Part shown: one piece after another, positions 1 to 7,043 of the stretch
Numbering within the stretch: position 1 is the first letter of the stretch
Layout of the letters: the number at the start of each line of letters is the position of its first letter
Assembly: GCA_937926065.1 (NCBI GenBank)
Contig: CALANM010000195.1
Span: forward strand, 1 to 10,777
Direction: 5' to 3'
Length of the DNA: 10,777 nt
DNA from: an uncultured Microbacterium sp.
GTDB lineage: Bacteria > Actinomycetota > Actinomycetes > Actinomycetales > Microbacteriaceae
Translations under genes and position numbers: made by a program
Notes under the pieces: generated by a model
What the model was told of the DNA's origin: nothing
Seen by the model: only the letters and a program-made list of their open reading frames with translations
Database searches by the model: none

Positions 1-230
<230 letters not shown>

Positions 231-250
231 CAGACACGCGCACGCGCATC

Positions 251-311
251 ACGGATGCCGTGTCCGCCGCTCGGGAGCCTCGCTCCGCGGGACGGCGGTC
301 ACGGCATCCGT
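251..311. terminator. Long bidirectional hairpin terminator between the aldolase and M23 peptidase genes
   Basis: A perfect 12-bp inverted repeat, ACGGATGCCGTG (251-262) with CACGGCATCCGT (300-311), is extended inward after one T-T mismatch by CCGCCG (264-269) with CGGCGG (293-298). The loop can itself pair weakly (GGAG with CTCC). It lies in the 103-base gap between convergent stop codons, so it can end transcription from both sides. There is no clear T-tract, as is common for terminators in high-GC actinobacteria. Confidence 0.8.
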
Positions 312-333
312 CGTCTGTGCGCGGGCAGCCGGA

Positions 334-2406
334 TCAGTAGGACGCGCTACCGAGCACGTCGCGCGGATACAGCAGCTGCGCGACACCGTCGACCTTGATC
401 CCCAGGTGCAGGTGCGGGCCGGTCGAGCAGCCCGTCGAGCCGACCTCGCCGATCTTCTGGCCCGCCTTGACCGTCTGCCCGTCCTTGACGGAGAACTTGC
501 TCAGGTGCGCGTAGGTCAGCTGGAACTTCTTGCCGTCGATCGTCGTCGTGACCACGACCTGCTTCTGCTTGGTGTTGTTCGGCGCCCACGACGGGCAGCC
601 CGAGGTGATCCACAGTTCCTGCACGTCCACCTTTCCTCCGCGCATGGCGTAGACCGGAGTGCCGGTCTTCTGCGCGAAGTCGTCGCCGCCGTGGCCCGCG
701 TAGGTGGTCATCTTCGCCGACGGGCGGATGGGGTATGCCCAGCCGTAAGCGCCGGGGACGCTGCCCTTCGCGGCGGTCGAGTCGTCATAGGCAGGAAGCT
801 TCTTGTGAGTCCATCCCGCGAGTCCGTCCACCTCGACGAGGCGAAGCTGACCGGAGTTGTCGAGCGTGAGCGCCACGACCGCGTAACCGGCCGTGCCGGA
901 GTGCCAGATGGGCTTGGTCGCGCCGTCGTACACGGCGAGGTCGCCGTCCTCCTGCAGCACGAGCTTGGCTGAAGGGGTGCCGGTGGTCTTCGTCGCTCGC
1001 AGCAGCGTGCCGCTCTTGCTCAGGACGACATTGCCATCGCCCTGCACCGTGAAGCGATACTTGCCGTTGGGCGACTCGAGGTAGGTGCCCGCGCGCATCG
1101 GGACGCCGGGGCGCAAGGTGTCGCCGAGCGACCACGAGATGGCGCGTGACGCCGAAGTGCGCGTGACCGTGAAGTAGTCGGCCTTCGTTCCCTTGACCGA
1201 CACAGTGACCTTGCGGCCGGCCGCCCACGCGGGGACCTCCCACGTCGAGGCGGTCGCCCCCGACACCGCCGTGCCGTCGACGCGCCACTGGTAGGTGAGC
1301 TTCGGCTTCGGCGACCAGGTGCCGGTGACGGCCTTGAGGGTCTTCCCGGCGGCGACGGTGCCGCTCACGGACGGCGTCGGCGAGGCGGTGAACTCCCACT
1401 TCGCGTCGACTTCGGCGCTCGTGCGCGAGACGCTCGTGTAGCCCTCTCTCGATCCCGTGATCTTCACGGAGAGCTTGTGACCGGCGTCCGCGTCGACGAC
1501 CTTGTACGTCTTCGACGTCGCCTTCGAGATGGCGACGCCGTCGCGCAGCCACTTGTACTTGAGGGTCACGGTTCCGGGGCCCCACGTGCCCGGTGAGGCC
1601 GTGAGCGTGTTGCCGACCGCCGGGGTGCCGCTGATCGCGACCGTCGACGGCACGGTCAGCTGCTTGGGAACGGCCTGCGCCGCACTCGAGCGGGTGACCG
1701 ACTGATAGTTCTTCTTGGCGCCGGTGACCCGCACCGAGATCGACTTGCCCGCATCGGCCGCGACGAGCTTGTAGCTGGTGCCGGTGGCGCCGGAGATCGC
1801 GCTGCTCCCCCGGTACCACTGATAGGTCAGCGTGTCGGGCGTCGGCGACCACGGATCGAGAGCGACCTTGAGCGTCTTTCCGACGGCGACCGTGCCCGTG
1901 ACGGTGGGTGCCGGCGATGCCGTGAACTGATGAAGCACCGTGACGGCCTTGCTGGTGGCGGACGTCGAGGCATAGCCGGACAGCTTCGCCGTGACTCGCA
2001 CCGTGAGACCCCGGTTGAGGTCGGCGGTGACCGGCACGTAGCTTGCTCCCGTCGCACCCTCGATCACGGCACCGGAGCGGAGCCACTGGTAGGTGAACTC
2101 AGACGGAGCGGGCTTCCACGTGCCGGTGCTCGCCTTGAGCGTCGCGCCCGGGGCGGGCGTGCCGGAGATCGCGGGAGTCCCGACCGTCGTGAACGATTTC
2201 GCGGCGGCCATCGGCGTCGACGTGGCGGTAGGCGTGGGGGCAGCCGACGTCACCGAGCCGGCGGGAGCGGCGAGCGCGCGCGTGGACGTGGCGGATGCCG
2301 GTGAGCCGGAGGTAGCGGATGCGGGCGAGCCGATCAGGGCACCGAACACCAGCCCGGCGCCGGCGACTGCGGCGACGGCACGGCGGAGGAGGGCACGTGT
2401 GCTCAC
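334..2406 (-). CDS. Secreted M23 family metallopeptidase with four Ig-like repeats and a bulb-lectin-like domain
   Basis: This is a 690-residue exported cell-wall hydrolase, predicted to cut peptide cross-links of peptidoglycan. Residues 1-31 form a signal peptide (RALLRR, hydrophobic core, cleavage after SPASA). A Ser/Thr/Ala/Pro-rich linker follows, then four Ig-like repeats of about 85 residues (roughly 73-155, 161-245, 252-333 and 340-423). Residues about 427-533 resemble a bulb-type mannose-binding lectin (VQGDGNVVL, LQEDGDLAVY). The C-terminal LytM/M23 domain (about 555-685) has H572-x-G-x-D576, YAHL with H634, and H665-x-H667, so all zinc and catalytic residues are present and it should be active. 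The GTG at 2406 is chosen as start because GGAGGG lies 5 bases upstream and the signal peptide begins there. An in-frame GTG at 2454 would add 16 residues ahead of it. The substrate and the lectin ligand are unknown. Confidence 0.9.
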   Translation of the reverse strand: MSTRALLRRAVAAVAGAGLVFGALIGSPASATSGSPASATSTRALAAPAGSVTSAAPTPTATSTPMAAAKSFTTVGTPAISGTPAPGATLKASTGTWKPAPSEFTYQWLRSGAVIEGATGASYVPVTADLNRGLTVRVTAKLSGYASTSATSKAVTVLHQFTASPAPTVTGTVAVGKTLKVALDPWSPTPDTLTYQWYRGSSAISGATGTSYKLVAADAGKSISVRVTGAKKNYQSVTRSSAAQAVPKQLTVPSTVAISGTPAVGNTLTASPGTWGPGTVTLKYKWLRDGVAISKATSKTYKVVDADAGHKLSVKITGSREGYTSVSRTSAEVDAKWEFTASPTPSVSGTVAAGKTLKAVTGTWSPKPKLTYQWRVDGTAVSGATASTWEVPAWAAGRKVTVSVKGTKADYFTVTRTSASRAISWSLGDTLRPGVPMRAGTYLESPNGKYRFTVQGDGNVVLSKSGTLLRATKTTGTPSAKLVLQEDGDLAVYDGATKPIWHSGTAGYAVVALTLDNSGQLRLVEVDGLAGWTHKKLPAYDDSTAAKGSVPGAYGWAYPIRPSAKMTTYAGHGGDDFAQKTGTPVYAMRGGKVDVQELWITSGCPSWAPNNTKQKQVVVTTTIDGKKFQLTYAHLSKFSVKDGQTVKAGQKIGEVGSTGCSTGPHLHLGIKVDGVAQLLYPRDVLGSASY
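1138..2190 (-). repeat. Four tandem Ig-like repeats within the M23 peptidase gene
   Basis: Four protein-level repeats of about 85 residues share the pattern G-T-x-x-x-G-x-T-L near the start, then G-T-W (or D-P-W), Y-x-W in the middle, S/G-A-T-x-x-(S/T)-Y, A-D-A-G-x-x-(I/L)-S-V-(R/K)-(V/I)-T-G and a Y-x-S-V-(T/S)-R-(T/S)-S ending. The second, third and fourth copies resemble each other most; the first deviates at its end (YASTSATSKA). Such repeats act as spacers or adhesive modules in actinobacterial surface and secreted proteins. The DNA copies have diverged, so recombination between them should be modest. Confidence 0.82.
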
Positions 2407-2411
2407 AGGCT

Positions 2412-2417
2412 CCCTCC
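2412..2417 (-). promoter_or_regulatory. Ribosome binding site that fixes the M23 peptidase start
   Basis: GGAGGG on the minus strand ends 5 bases before the GTG at 2406. Nothing comparable precedes the upstream in-frame GTG at 2454, and the 2406 start places a standard signal peptide at the N-terminus. Confidence 0.8.
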
Positions 2418-2476
2418 GGGGGTCTCGGGGCTGGTGCGCGAGGCGCAGCGTCACGGTATCAGACCGTCACGAGCGA

Positions 2477-2497
2477 CACACGGCGACGTGCCGTGCG
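2477..2497 (-). terminator. Hairpin terminator downstream of the ispH-DUF6264 operon
   Basis: CACACGGC (2477-2484), loop GACGT, GCCGTGCG (2490-2497) forms an 8-bp stem with one wobble pair. It starts about 10 bases past the stop of the DUF6264 gene and before the M23 gene on the same strand. In the remaining gap of about 60 bases I see no convincing -35/-10 pair for the M23 gene; GATACC at 2455-2460 (minus) is the only weak -10 candidate. The stem is short, so termination may be partial. Confidence 0.5.
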
Positions 2498-2507
2498 CGA
2501 AAGAGAA

Positions 2508-3056
2508 TCACGCTGCGCGCAGCACAGCGTCCATGACGGCGGGGTCGCCGACCAGAGGGACGCTGAGGCAGAGGCTCACGAGCGTGAAGGTCACAAGCGC
2601 ACCGACCGCCGGGATCCACCACGACAGGCGCCGGGTGGCGATCGCGTACCAGGAGAATGCGGCCGTGGCCAGCCAGCCGACCGCGAACAGCACGGCGGAG
2701 ACGATGCCCCACTGCCGGCCGAGCTCCGTCTGGGTGAACTGCGCCTGGATGCCGGCCATATCGAGCCAGGTCTGTGCGAACGAGCTGAAGTCGATGAGCT
2801 GCGGGATCGTCGTCACGACCGTCACGAGTCCGTAGGCGAGCATCGCGATCGTGATGAAGCGGTCAGGTCGCGGACGGGCCGTCGGCTCGGCGACGGGAGG
2901 GTCGGCGAGCGGCGCCGGCTCGACAGGGACGACGGTGGGCGGCACAGCGGATGCTGCCGGCTCGCCGCCCGAGAGCCGGATGCGCTCGGCCTGCTCCTCC
3001 GGCGTGGCGTACTCGCCGTACTGGGGAGCGGGACGCGGCCCGCCCTCGACGCTCAC
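2508..3056 (-). CDS. DUF6264-type three-helix membrane protein, translationally coupled to ispH
   Basis: This is a 182-residue protein of unknown function. A proline-, alanine- and valine-rich, probably cytoplasmic N-terminal region (about 1-65) is followed by three hydrophobic helices at about 67-87, 115-136 and 145-166. The segment between helices one and two (FSSFAQTWLDMAGIQAQF) is amphipathic. A short SWYAIATRRLSWW turn, with positive charges, sits between helices two and three. The architecture and sequence style match the actinobacterial DUF6264 family; I recognise this from memory and could not search it. The GTG start at 3056 overlaps the ispH stop as GTGA, which argues for coupling to ispH. 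The open frame continues upstream to 3275, but that part lies inside ispH in another frame and is not coding. The link to isoprenoid synthesis is positional only. Confidence 0.78.
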   Translation of the reverse strand: MSVEGGPRPAPQYGEYATPEEQAERIRLSGGEPAASAVPPTVVPVEPAPLADPPVAEPTARPRPDRFITIAMLAYGLVTVVTTIPQLIDFSSFAQTWLDMAGIQAQFTQTELGRQWGIVSAVLFAVGWLATAAFSWYAIATRRLSWWIPAVGALVTFTLVSLCLSVPLVGDPAVMDAVLRAA

Positions 3057-4114
3057 GAGCGGGTCCGGCCGCCGAGCGCGCGCTCGTCGCGGCGCCCCGT
3101 GGCATCCTGTCGCAGTTCCTTCGGGAGGGAGAACATGAGGTCCTCCTCCGCCGTGCGGACCTGCTCGACATCGCGGTAGCCGGCGCCCGCGAGCTCTTCG
3201 AGAACCTCCTGCACGAGCACCTCGGGAACCGATGCGCCGGACGTGACACCGACAGTCTCGACGCCGTCGAGCCATTCCTGCCGGATCTCGTGTGCGTAGT
3301 CGACGCGGTAGGCGGCCTTCGCGCCGTGCTCGAGCGCGACCTCGACGAGGCGCACGCTGTTCGACGAGTTCGCCGATCCGACCACGATCACGAGGTCGGC
3401 GTCTCGCGCGACCTTCTTGATGGCGACCTGCCGGTTCTGCGTCGCGTAGCAGATGTCATCGGACGGCGGGTCCTGCAGCTGCGGGAAGCGCTCGCGCAGC
3501 CGACGGACGGTCTCCATCGTCTCGTCGACCGAAAGCGTGGTCTGCGAGAGCCACACGACCTTCGAGGGATCTTTCACGACGACCGTGTCGGCCTCTTCGG
3601 GCGAGTTCACGATCGTCACATGGTCTGGCGCCTCGCCCGCCGTGCCCTCGACCTCCTCGTGGCCCTCGTGGCCGATCAGGAGGATCTCGTGGTCGGTCTT
3701 CGCGAAGCGAACCGCCTCACGGTGGACCTTGGTCACGAGCGGGCACGTGGCATCGATGGCCTGCAGCCCGCGCTCGGCGGCGGCCGACACCACGGCCGGT
3801 GACACCCCGTGCGCGCTGAAGACGACGTGCGCTCCCGCCGGGACCTCGTCGACCTCGTCGACGAAGATCGCGCCCTGCGCCTCGAGCTCGGTCACGACGT
3901 GGATGTTGTGGACGATCTGCTTGCGCACATAGACCGGAGCGCCGTAGCGCTCGAGGGCCTTCTCGACGGCGATCACTGCGCGGTCGACGCCCGCGCAGTA
4001 GCCGCGAGGCGAGGCCAGCAGCACCCTCTTCTGTCCGGGCACCGGGTTATCCTGGAGCCGCCCACGCGGCCCCGGTACGCGGGGCAGGGGCAGATGGACG
4101 GTGGATGTGCTCAC
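3053..4114 (-). CDS. ispH: 4-hydroxy-3-methylbut-2-enyl diphosphate reductase (IspH/LytB)
   Basis: This enzyme catalyses the last step of the MEP isoprenoid pathway: reductive dehydroxylation of HMBPP to isopentenyl and dimethylallyl diphosphate, using a [4Fe-4S] cluster in the cytoplasm. The three cluster cysteines are present (numbering from the 4114 start): C40 in PRGYCAGVDRA, C124 in DATCPLV and C222 in CYATQNRQ. Substrate-binding motifs include KQIVHN, FSAHGV, GHEGHEEVEGT (H152, E154), TTLS and SANSSNS. At 353 residues it is somewhat longer than the E. coli protein because of a roughly 29-residue N-terminal lead and a basic C-terminal tail. Two GTG codons in tandem (4117 and 4114) could start translation. 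There is no Shine-Dalgarno sequence, but a TAGAAT box at 4121-4126 would place the transcript start at the 4114 GTG, so I prefer that one. It is the first gene of an operon with the DUF6264 gene. Confidence 0.95.
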   Translation of the reverse strand: MSTSTVHLPLPRVPGPRGRLQDNPVPGQKRVLLASPRGYCAGVDRAVIAVEKALERYGAPVYVRKQIVHNIHVVTELEAQGAIFVDEVDEVPAGAHVVFSAHGVSPAVVSAAAERGLQAIDATCPLVTKVHREAVRFAKTDHEILLIGHEGHEEVEGTAGEAPDHVTIVNSPEEADTVVVKDPSKVVWLSQTTLSVDETMETVRRLRERFPQLQDPPSDDICYATQNRQVAIKKVARDADLVIVVGSANSSNSVRLVEVALEHGAKAAYRVDYAHEIRQEWLDGVETVGVTSGASVPEVLVQEVLEELAGAGYRDVEQVRTAEEDLMFSLPKELRQDATGRRDERALGGRTRS

Positions 4115-4120
4115 CACTCG

Positions 4121-4126
4121 ATTCTA
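4121..4126 (-). promoter_or_regulatory. ispH: Putative -10 box for a leaderless ispH transcript
   Basis: TAGAAT on the minus strand fits the TANNNT -10 consensus and lies 6 bases before the second of two tandem GTG codons, so transcription would begin on that start codon. No Shine-Dalgarno sequence precedes either GTG, which suits leaderless initiation, common in actinobacteria. I find no good -35 match 16-18 bases upstream. Confidence 0.5.
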
Positions 4127-4191
4127 TGAGCCGCTGCATGACAGAGGCCTGAGCGTGCGCCTTCCGTCCGTCCGCGCATGAAGGAGACCCC

Positions 4192-5505
4192 GTGACGTCG
4201 TTCGAGCCCGCCGACGGCCAGACGCCGCCGCCCGACTCGGTGCACCCCAAGGAGTCCTCTCCGCAGGCGCCCACGTCGGTCTCGCGGCTGAATGAGACGA
4301 TCCGCGATTTCGTGCAGCGCTGGGGCGCCGTGTGGGTCGAGGGCGAGATCACGTCATGGAATCTGCGCGGGGGCCACGTCTTCGGCCGCCTGAAGGACGT
4401 CGCGACGGATGCCGCCATCTCCTTCCGGCTGTGGTCGTCGACCCTGCAGCGCCTGCCCGAGCAGATGAAGGTGGGCGACCGCGTCATCGCGTGCGTCAAG
4501 CCCGACTACTTCGTCAAGACGGGCGATTTCAGCTTCACCGTGTCGTCTATGCGGCACATGGGCCTGGGCGATCAGCTCGAGCGCCTCGAACGGCTGCGCG
4601 CCCAGCTGCGGGCAGAGGGCCTCTTCGATCCCGCACGAAAGCGCCCCATCCCGTTCCTCCCCCACGTCATCGGGCTCATCACGGGCGAGCGCAGCGACGC
4701 GGAGAAGGACGTGCACCGCAACGCGGAGCTGCGCTGGCCGCAGGTGCGGTTCCGCACGATCCACGCCGCCGTGCAGGGCGACCGCTGCGTGCCCGAGACG
4801 ATCGCCGCCCTCAAGACACTCGACGCCGACCCCGAGGTCGACGTCATCGTCATCGCACGCGGCGGCGGCGACCCGCAGACGCTCCTCGGCTTCAGCGACG
4901 AGCGACTCGTGCGCGCGGTGGCCGCGGCATCCACCCCCGTCGTGTCCGCGATCGGGCACGAGAACGACCACCCCCTCCTCGACGACGTCGCCGACCTTCG
5001 CGCGTCGACGCCGACCGACGCGGCCAAGAAGGTGGTGCCCGACGTCTCGGAGCAGCTTGCCCTCGTGCAGCAGCTGCGCAGCCGCGCCCGCACACGGCTC
5101 ACGCAGCGACTCGCGCACGACATCGCCCAGCTCGAGCAGCTGCGCTCGCGCCCGGTGCTGCGCGACCCGGAGTCGCTGCTGACCGGCCGCGCCACCGAGG
5201 TGTGGACCCTGGCCTCCCGCGGGCGGGAGCTCATGCGCCGCCGGCTGGACGCCGCCACGACTGCGACGGCCGAGCTGCGCGCCGCTCTGCGCGCTCTGTC
5301 CCCGGGCGCCACGCTCGCCCGCGGCTACGCCATCGCGCACGTCGGCGAAGGCGTCATCGTGCGCGACGCCGGCCAGGCGCCGACGGGCACGGAGGTCGTC
5401 GTCACCGTCGCCAGCGGCTCGTTCGGCGCCCGCTCCGAAGGTCCCCTCGCACAGGACCCCGGCACGACGGACGAGTCGGCGCAGGACCGTAGGATGGACT
5501 CATGA
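4192..5505 (+). CDS. xseA: Exodeoxyribonuclease VII large subunit
   Basis: This is the catalytic subunit of exonuclease VII, which degrades single-stranded DNA from both ends in repair and recombination, in complex with several XseB chains. The 437 residues are close to family size. After a flexible N-terminus (1-30), residues about 30-122 form the OB-fold ssDNA-binding domain (WVEGEITSW, GHVFGRLKD). The nuclease domain follows (GLFDPARKRPIP, VIGLITGERSDAEKDV). Its core has R-G-G-G at 223-226 and G-H-E-N-D at 255-259, then D-D-V-A-D-L-R-A-S-T-P-T-D-A-A. A helical, coiled-coil-like region (about 285-365) and the conserved LSPGATLARGYAI (369-381) complete the protein. AAGGAG at 4181-4186, 5 bases before the GTG, supports the start. 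The stop overlaps the xseB ATG. It is divergent from ispH across 77 bases. Confidence 0.95.
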   Translation: MTSFEPADGQTPPPDSVHPKESSPQAPTSVSRLNETIRDFVQRWGAVWVEGEITSWNLRGGHVFGRLKDVATDAAISFRLWSSTLQRLPEQMKVGDRVIACVKPDYFVKTGDFSFTVSSMRHMGLGDQLERLERLRAQLRAEGLFDPARKRPIPFLPHVIGLITGERSDAEKDVHRNAELRWPQVRFRTIHAAVQGDRCVPETIAALKTLDADPEVDVIVIARGGGDPQTLLGFSDERLVRAVAAASTPVVSAIGHENDHPLLDDVADLRASTPTDAAKKVVPDVSEQLALVQQLRSRARTRLTQRLAHDIAQLEQLRSRPVLRDPESLLTGRATEVWTLASRGRELMRRRLDAATTATAELRAALRALSPGATLARGYAIAHVGEGVIVRDAGQAPTGTEVVVTVASGSFGARSEGPLAQDPGTTDESAQDRRMDS

Positions 5506-5723
5506 CCAGCGACGGCATCGCCGACATCGCCGACCTCTCCTTCGAACAGGCCCGCGACGAGCTCGTGCGCGTCGTCGCCGAGCTCGAACAGGGCGCGCCG
5601 ACGCTCGAAGAGTCCCTCACGCTGTGGACGCGTGGCGAGGCTCTCGCGGCGCGCTGCGAGGAGTGGCTGCTGGGCGCCAAGCGGCGCCTCGACGCCGCCC
5701 GGTCGGCGGAACCGGAGGCCTGA
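5502..5723 (+). CDS. xseB: Exodeoxyribonuclease VII small subunit
   Basis: This 73-residue helical-hairpin protein binds the coiled-coil arm of XseA and is needed for exonuclease VII activity. The family pattern is clear: LSFEQARDELVRVVAELEQG, then LEESLTLWTRGEALAARCEEWL, then a basic KRRLDAAR end. Its ATG overlaps the xseA stop as ATGA, so translation is coupled, which fits the excess of small subunits in the complex. Its own stop overlaps the next start as TGATG. Length and position directly after xseA make the call firm. Confidence 0.94.
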   Translation: MTSDGIADIADLSFEQARDELVRVVAELEQGAPTLEESLTLWTRGEALAARCEEWLLGAKRRLDAARSAEPEA

Positions 5724-6340
5724 TGGCACCCGGTCCGCGCGTCGTCGCAGAGCTCGGCCGTCCCGAGACGCCCGAGGAGACCGCCGCACGAAAGGCGGAG
5801 TCGTCCCGCGTCTACCGTTCGAGCCAGACGTTCCGCAACCTCGTCGCCGCGCTCATCGTCACGGTCGCGGTCGTCGCGATCGTGTACTTCGGCGTCCCAC
5901 GCGGCACGCCGCCCGAGACCGAGCCGGTCGATGTGGCCGCCGCTGCCGCGGAGGCGCAGGCCTCCTCGGGCGAGGCGATCATCGTGCCCGAGGTGCCCGA
6001 CGCGTGGCGTGCGAACTCCGCCGGCATCAAGAACGGCGCCTGGCACGTCGTCTATGCGCCGCCGAAGGGTTTCGTGCGCATCGCCCAGGGCTTCTCCGTC
6101 AGCGAGACGTGGGTCTCGAACCTGCTCGGCGGACGCGCCCCGACCGACGCGACCACGATCGACGGCATCGAGTGGGACGTCTACGCCCTCAACGGCGACA
6201 AGGGGCTCACCTATGCGCTGGCCACCGCCGCCGGTGCCGACACCGTCGTCGTCTACGGATCGACGACGCAGGAGACAGGCGAGATCGTCGCCGACGGCCT
6301 CGCCGACCAGATTCGCGATCTTCGGAAGGACGCCCCGTGA
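5723..6340 (+). CDS. DUF4245 domain-containing membrane-anchored protein
   Basis: This is a 205-residue protein of unknown function typical of actinobacteria. A short charged cytoplasmic N-terminus (PETPEETAARKAESSRVYRSSQTF) leads to one membrane helix at about 38-57 (LVAALIVTVAVVAIVYFGVP). An extracytoplasmic domain of about 145 residues follows, with the family features VPDAWRANSA-x-x-x-NGAWHVVYAPPKGFVRIAQG, a WVSNLL segment and TIDGIEWDVYA. The start is the ATG at 5723, which overlaps the xseB stop by one base and has GGAGG at 5714-5718. Open frame upstream of it is only xseB read in another frame. In mycobacteria, as I recall, the DUF4245 gene (Rv1100) likewise lies between xseAB and fumC. 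It is probably co-translated with xseB and the carbonic anhydrase. The function is not known; the neighbours do not reveal it. Confidence 0.85.
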   Translation: MAPGPRVVAELGRPETPEETAARKAESSRVYRSSQTFRNLVAALIVTVAVVAIVYFGVPRGTPPETEPVDVAAAAAEAQASSGEAIIVPEVPDAWRANSAGIKNGAWHVVYAPPKGFVRIAQGFSVSETWVSNLLGGRAPTDATTIDGIEWDVYALNGDKGLTYALATAAGADTVVVYGSTTQETGEIVADGLADQIRDLRKDAP

Positions 6341-6978
6341 GCGACGACCGCCCCACCCCCGCACGCGTCTGGGAGGAGATGCGCCTCGGCAACGCGCGCT
6401 TCGTCGCGGGAGAGCCGAACCACCCTCGTCAGGACGTCGAGCGCCGCCACGAGCTGCAGGTCGCACAGAAGCCGCGGGCCGTGCTCTTCGGATGCTCCGA
6501 CTCCCGTCTCGCGGCGGAGATCATCTTCGACCAGGGCCTGGGCGACCTCTTCGTCATCCGCAACGCCGGACAGGTCGTCTCCGACTCGGCGATCGGCAGC
6601 ATCGAATACGCCGTGGCCGCCCTCGACGTCTCGCTCATCGTCGTGCTCGCCCACGACCAGTGCGGGGCCGTGCGGGCGGCGATCGACTCCACCGCGATCG
6701 ACTCCCCCGAGCAGCCGCCGCACATCTGGCGGCTGATCTCGCGCATCGTCCCGGCCGTGCGTCGCGTGCTGCGCGCAGAGCCCGGCGCGACCGCTGAGAC
6801 CCTGGATGCCGAGAAGGTCGGCGCCGAGCACCTTCGCAACACGGTCGACGACCTCCTCGCGTCGTCACGCCTCATCGCGGACGCCGTCGCGGACGGCCGG
6901 CTCGGCATCGTCGGCGCCAACTACCGACTCGGTGAAGGCACCGCGATCGCCCAGGTGAGCGTCGGGCTCGACGCCTGA
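6337..6978 (+). CDS. Beta-class carbonic anhydrase
   Basis: This zinc enzyme interconverts CO2 and bicarbonate, supplying bicarbonate to carboxylases and fatty acid synthesis. The 213-residue length is normal for the beta class. Zinc ligands are C53, H106 and C109, in CSDSR and HDQCG; D55-R57 form the catalytic dyad. The sequence around them (VLFGCSDSR, DLFVIRNAGQ, GSIEYAVAALDV, IVVLAHDQCGAV) is typical. The C-terminal strand is the usual LGIVGANYRLGEG. It has no signal peptide, so it is cytoplasmic. The GTG start at 6337 overlaps the DUF4245 stop as GTGA and has AAGGA ending 6 bases upstream. ORF extension to 5632 is a shadow of the preceding genes. It may share a transcript with fumC, 65 bases downstream. 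Enzyme class is certain; physiological role is inferred. Confidence 0.94.
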   Translation: MSDDRPTPARVWEEMRLGNARFVAGEPNHPRQDVERRHELQVAQKPRAVLFGCSDSRLAAEIIFDQGLGDLFVIRNAGQVVSDSAIGSIEYAVAALDVSLIVVLAHDQCGAVRAAIDSTAIDSPEQPPHIWRLISRIVPAVRRVLRAEPGATAETLDAEKVGAEHLRNTVDDLLASSRLIADAVADGRLGIVGANYRLGEGTAIAQVSVGLDA

Positions 6979-7043
6979 CTCCCGCGCACTGGCGCGCGCA
7001 TCCCAGAACCCCGATACGACGACGACACTGAGGAAACGAGGAC

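Noticed and set aside
785..2086. 433-codon frame overlapping the M23 gene on the same strand
   Set aside because: It is the +1-type shadow of the Ig-repeat region, full of Arg, Gly and His; the M23 frame has a signal peptide, repeats and catalytic residues.
2452..2473. ACGGT-ATCAG-ACCGT small inverted repeat and repeated GTGACG upstream of the M23 gene
   Set aside because: Possible operator-like symmetry, but 5-bp arms are expected by chance and no promoter is clear beside it.
4138..4152. Tiny upstream ORF (M-T-E-A-stop) before xseA
   Set aside because: ATGACAGAGGCCTGA has no Shine-Dalgarno sequence and is too short to mean much; one such ORF is expected by chance in a leader of this size.
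4354..5340. 328-codon open frame on the minus strand inside xseA
   Set aside because: It lies fully antisense to the well-conserved xseA; its product is low-complexity (R, A, G, H and V-rich) with no domain, as expected when GC-rich codons are read on the opposite strand.
5402..6466. 354-codon minus-strand frame across xseB, DUF4245 and carbonic anhydrase
   Set aside because: Same pattern: an Arg/Gly-rich product with no family resemblance, opposite a chain of overlapping real genes.
6983..6996. CGCGC-ACTG-GCGCG hairpin between the carbonic anhydrase gene and fumC
   Set aside because: Only 5 pairs in a GC-repetitive stretch; too weak to call a terminator, so fumC may be co-transcribed with the upstream genes.
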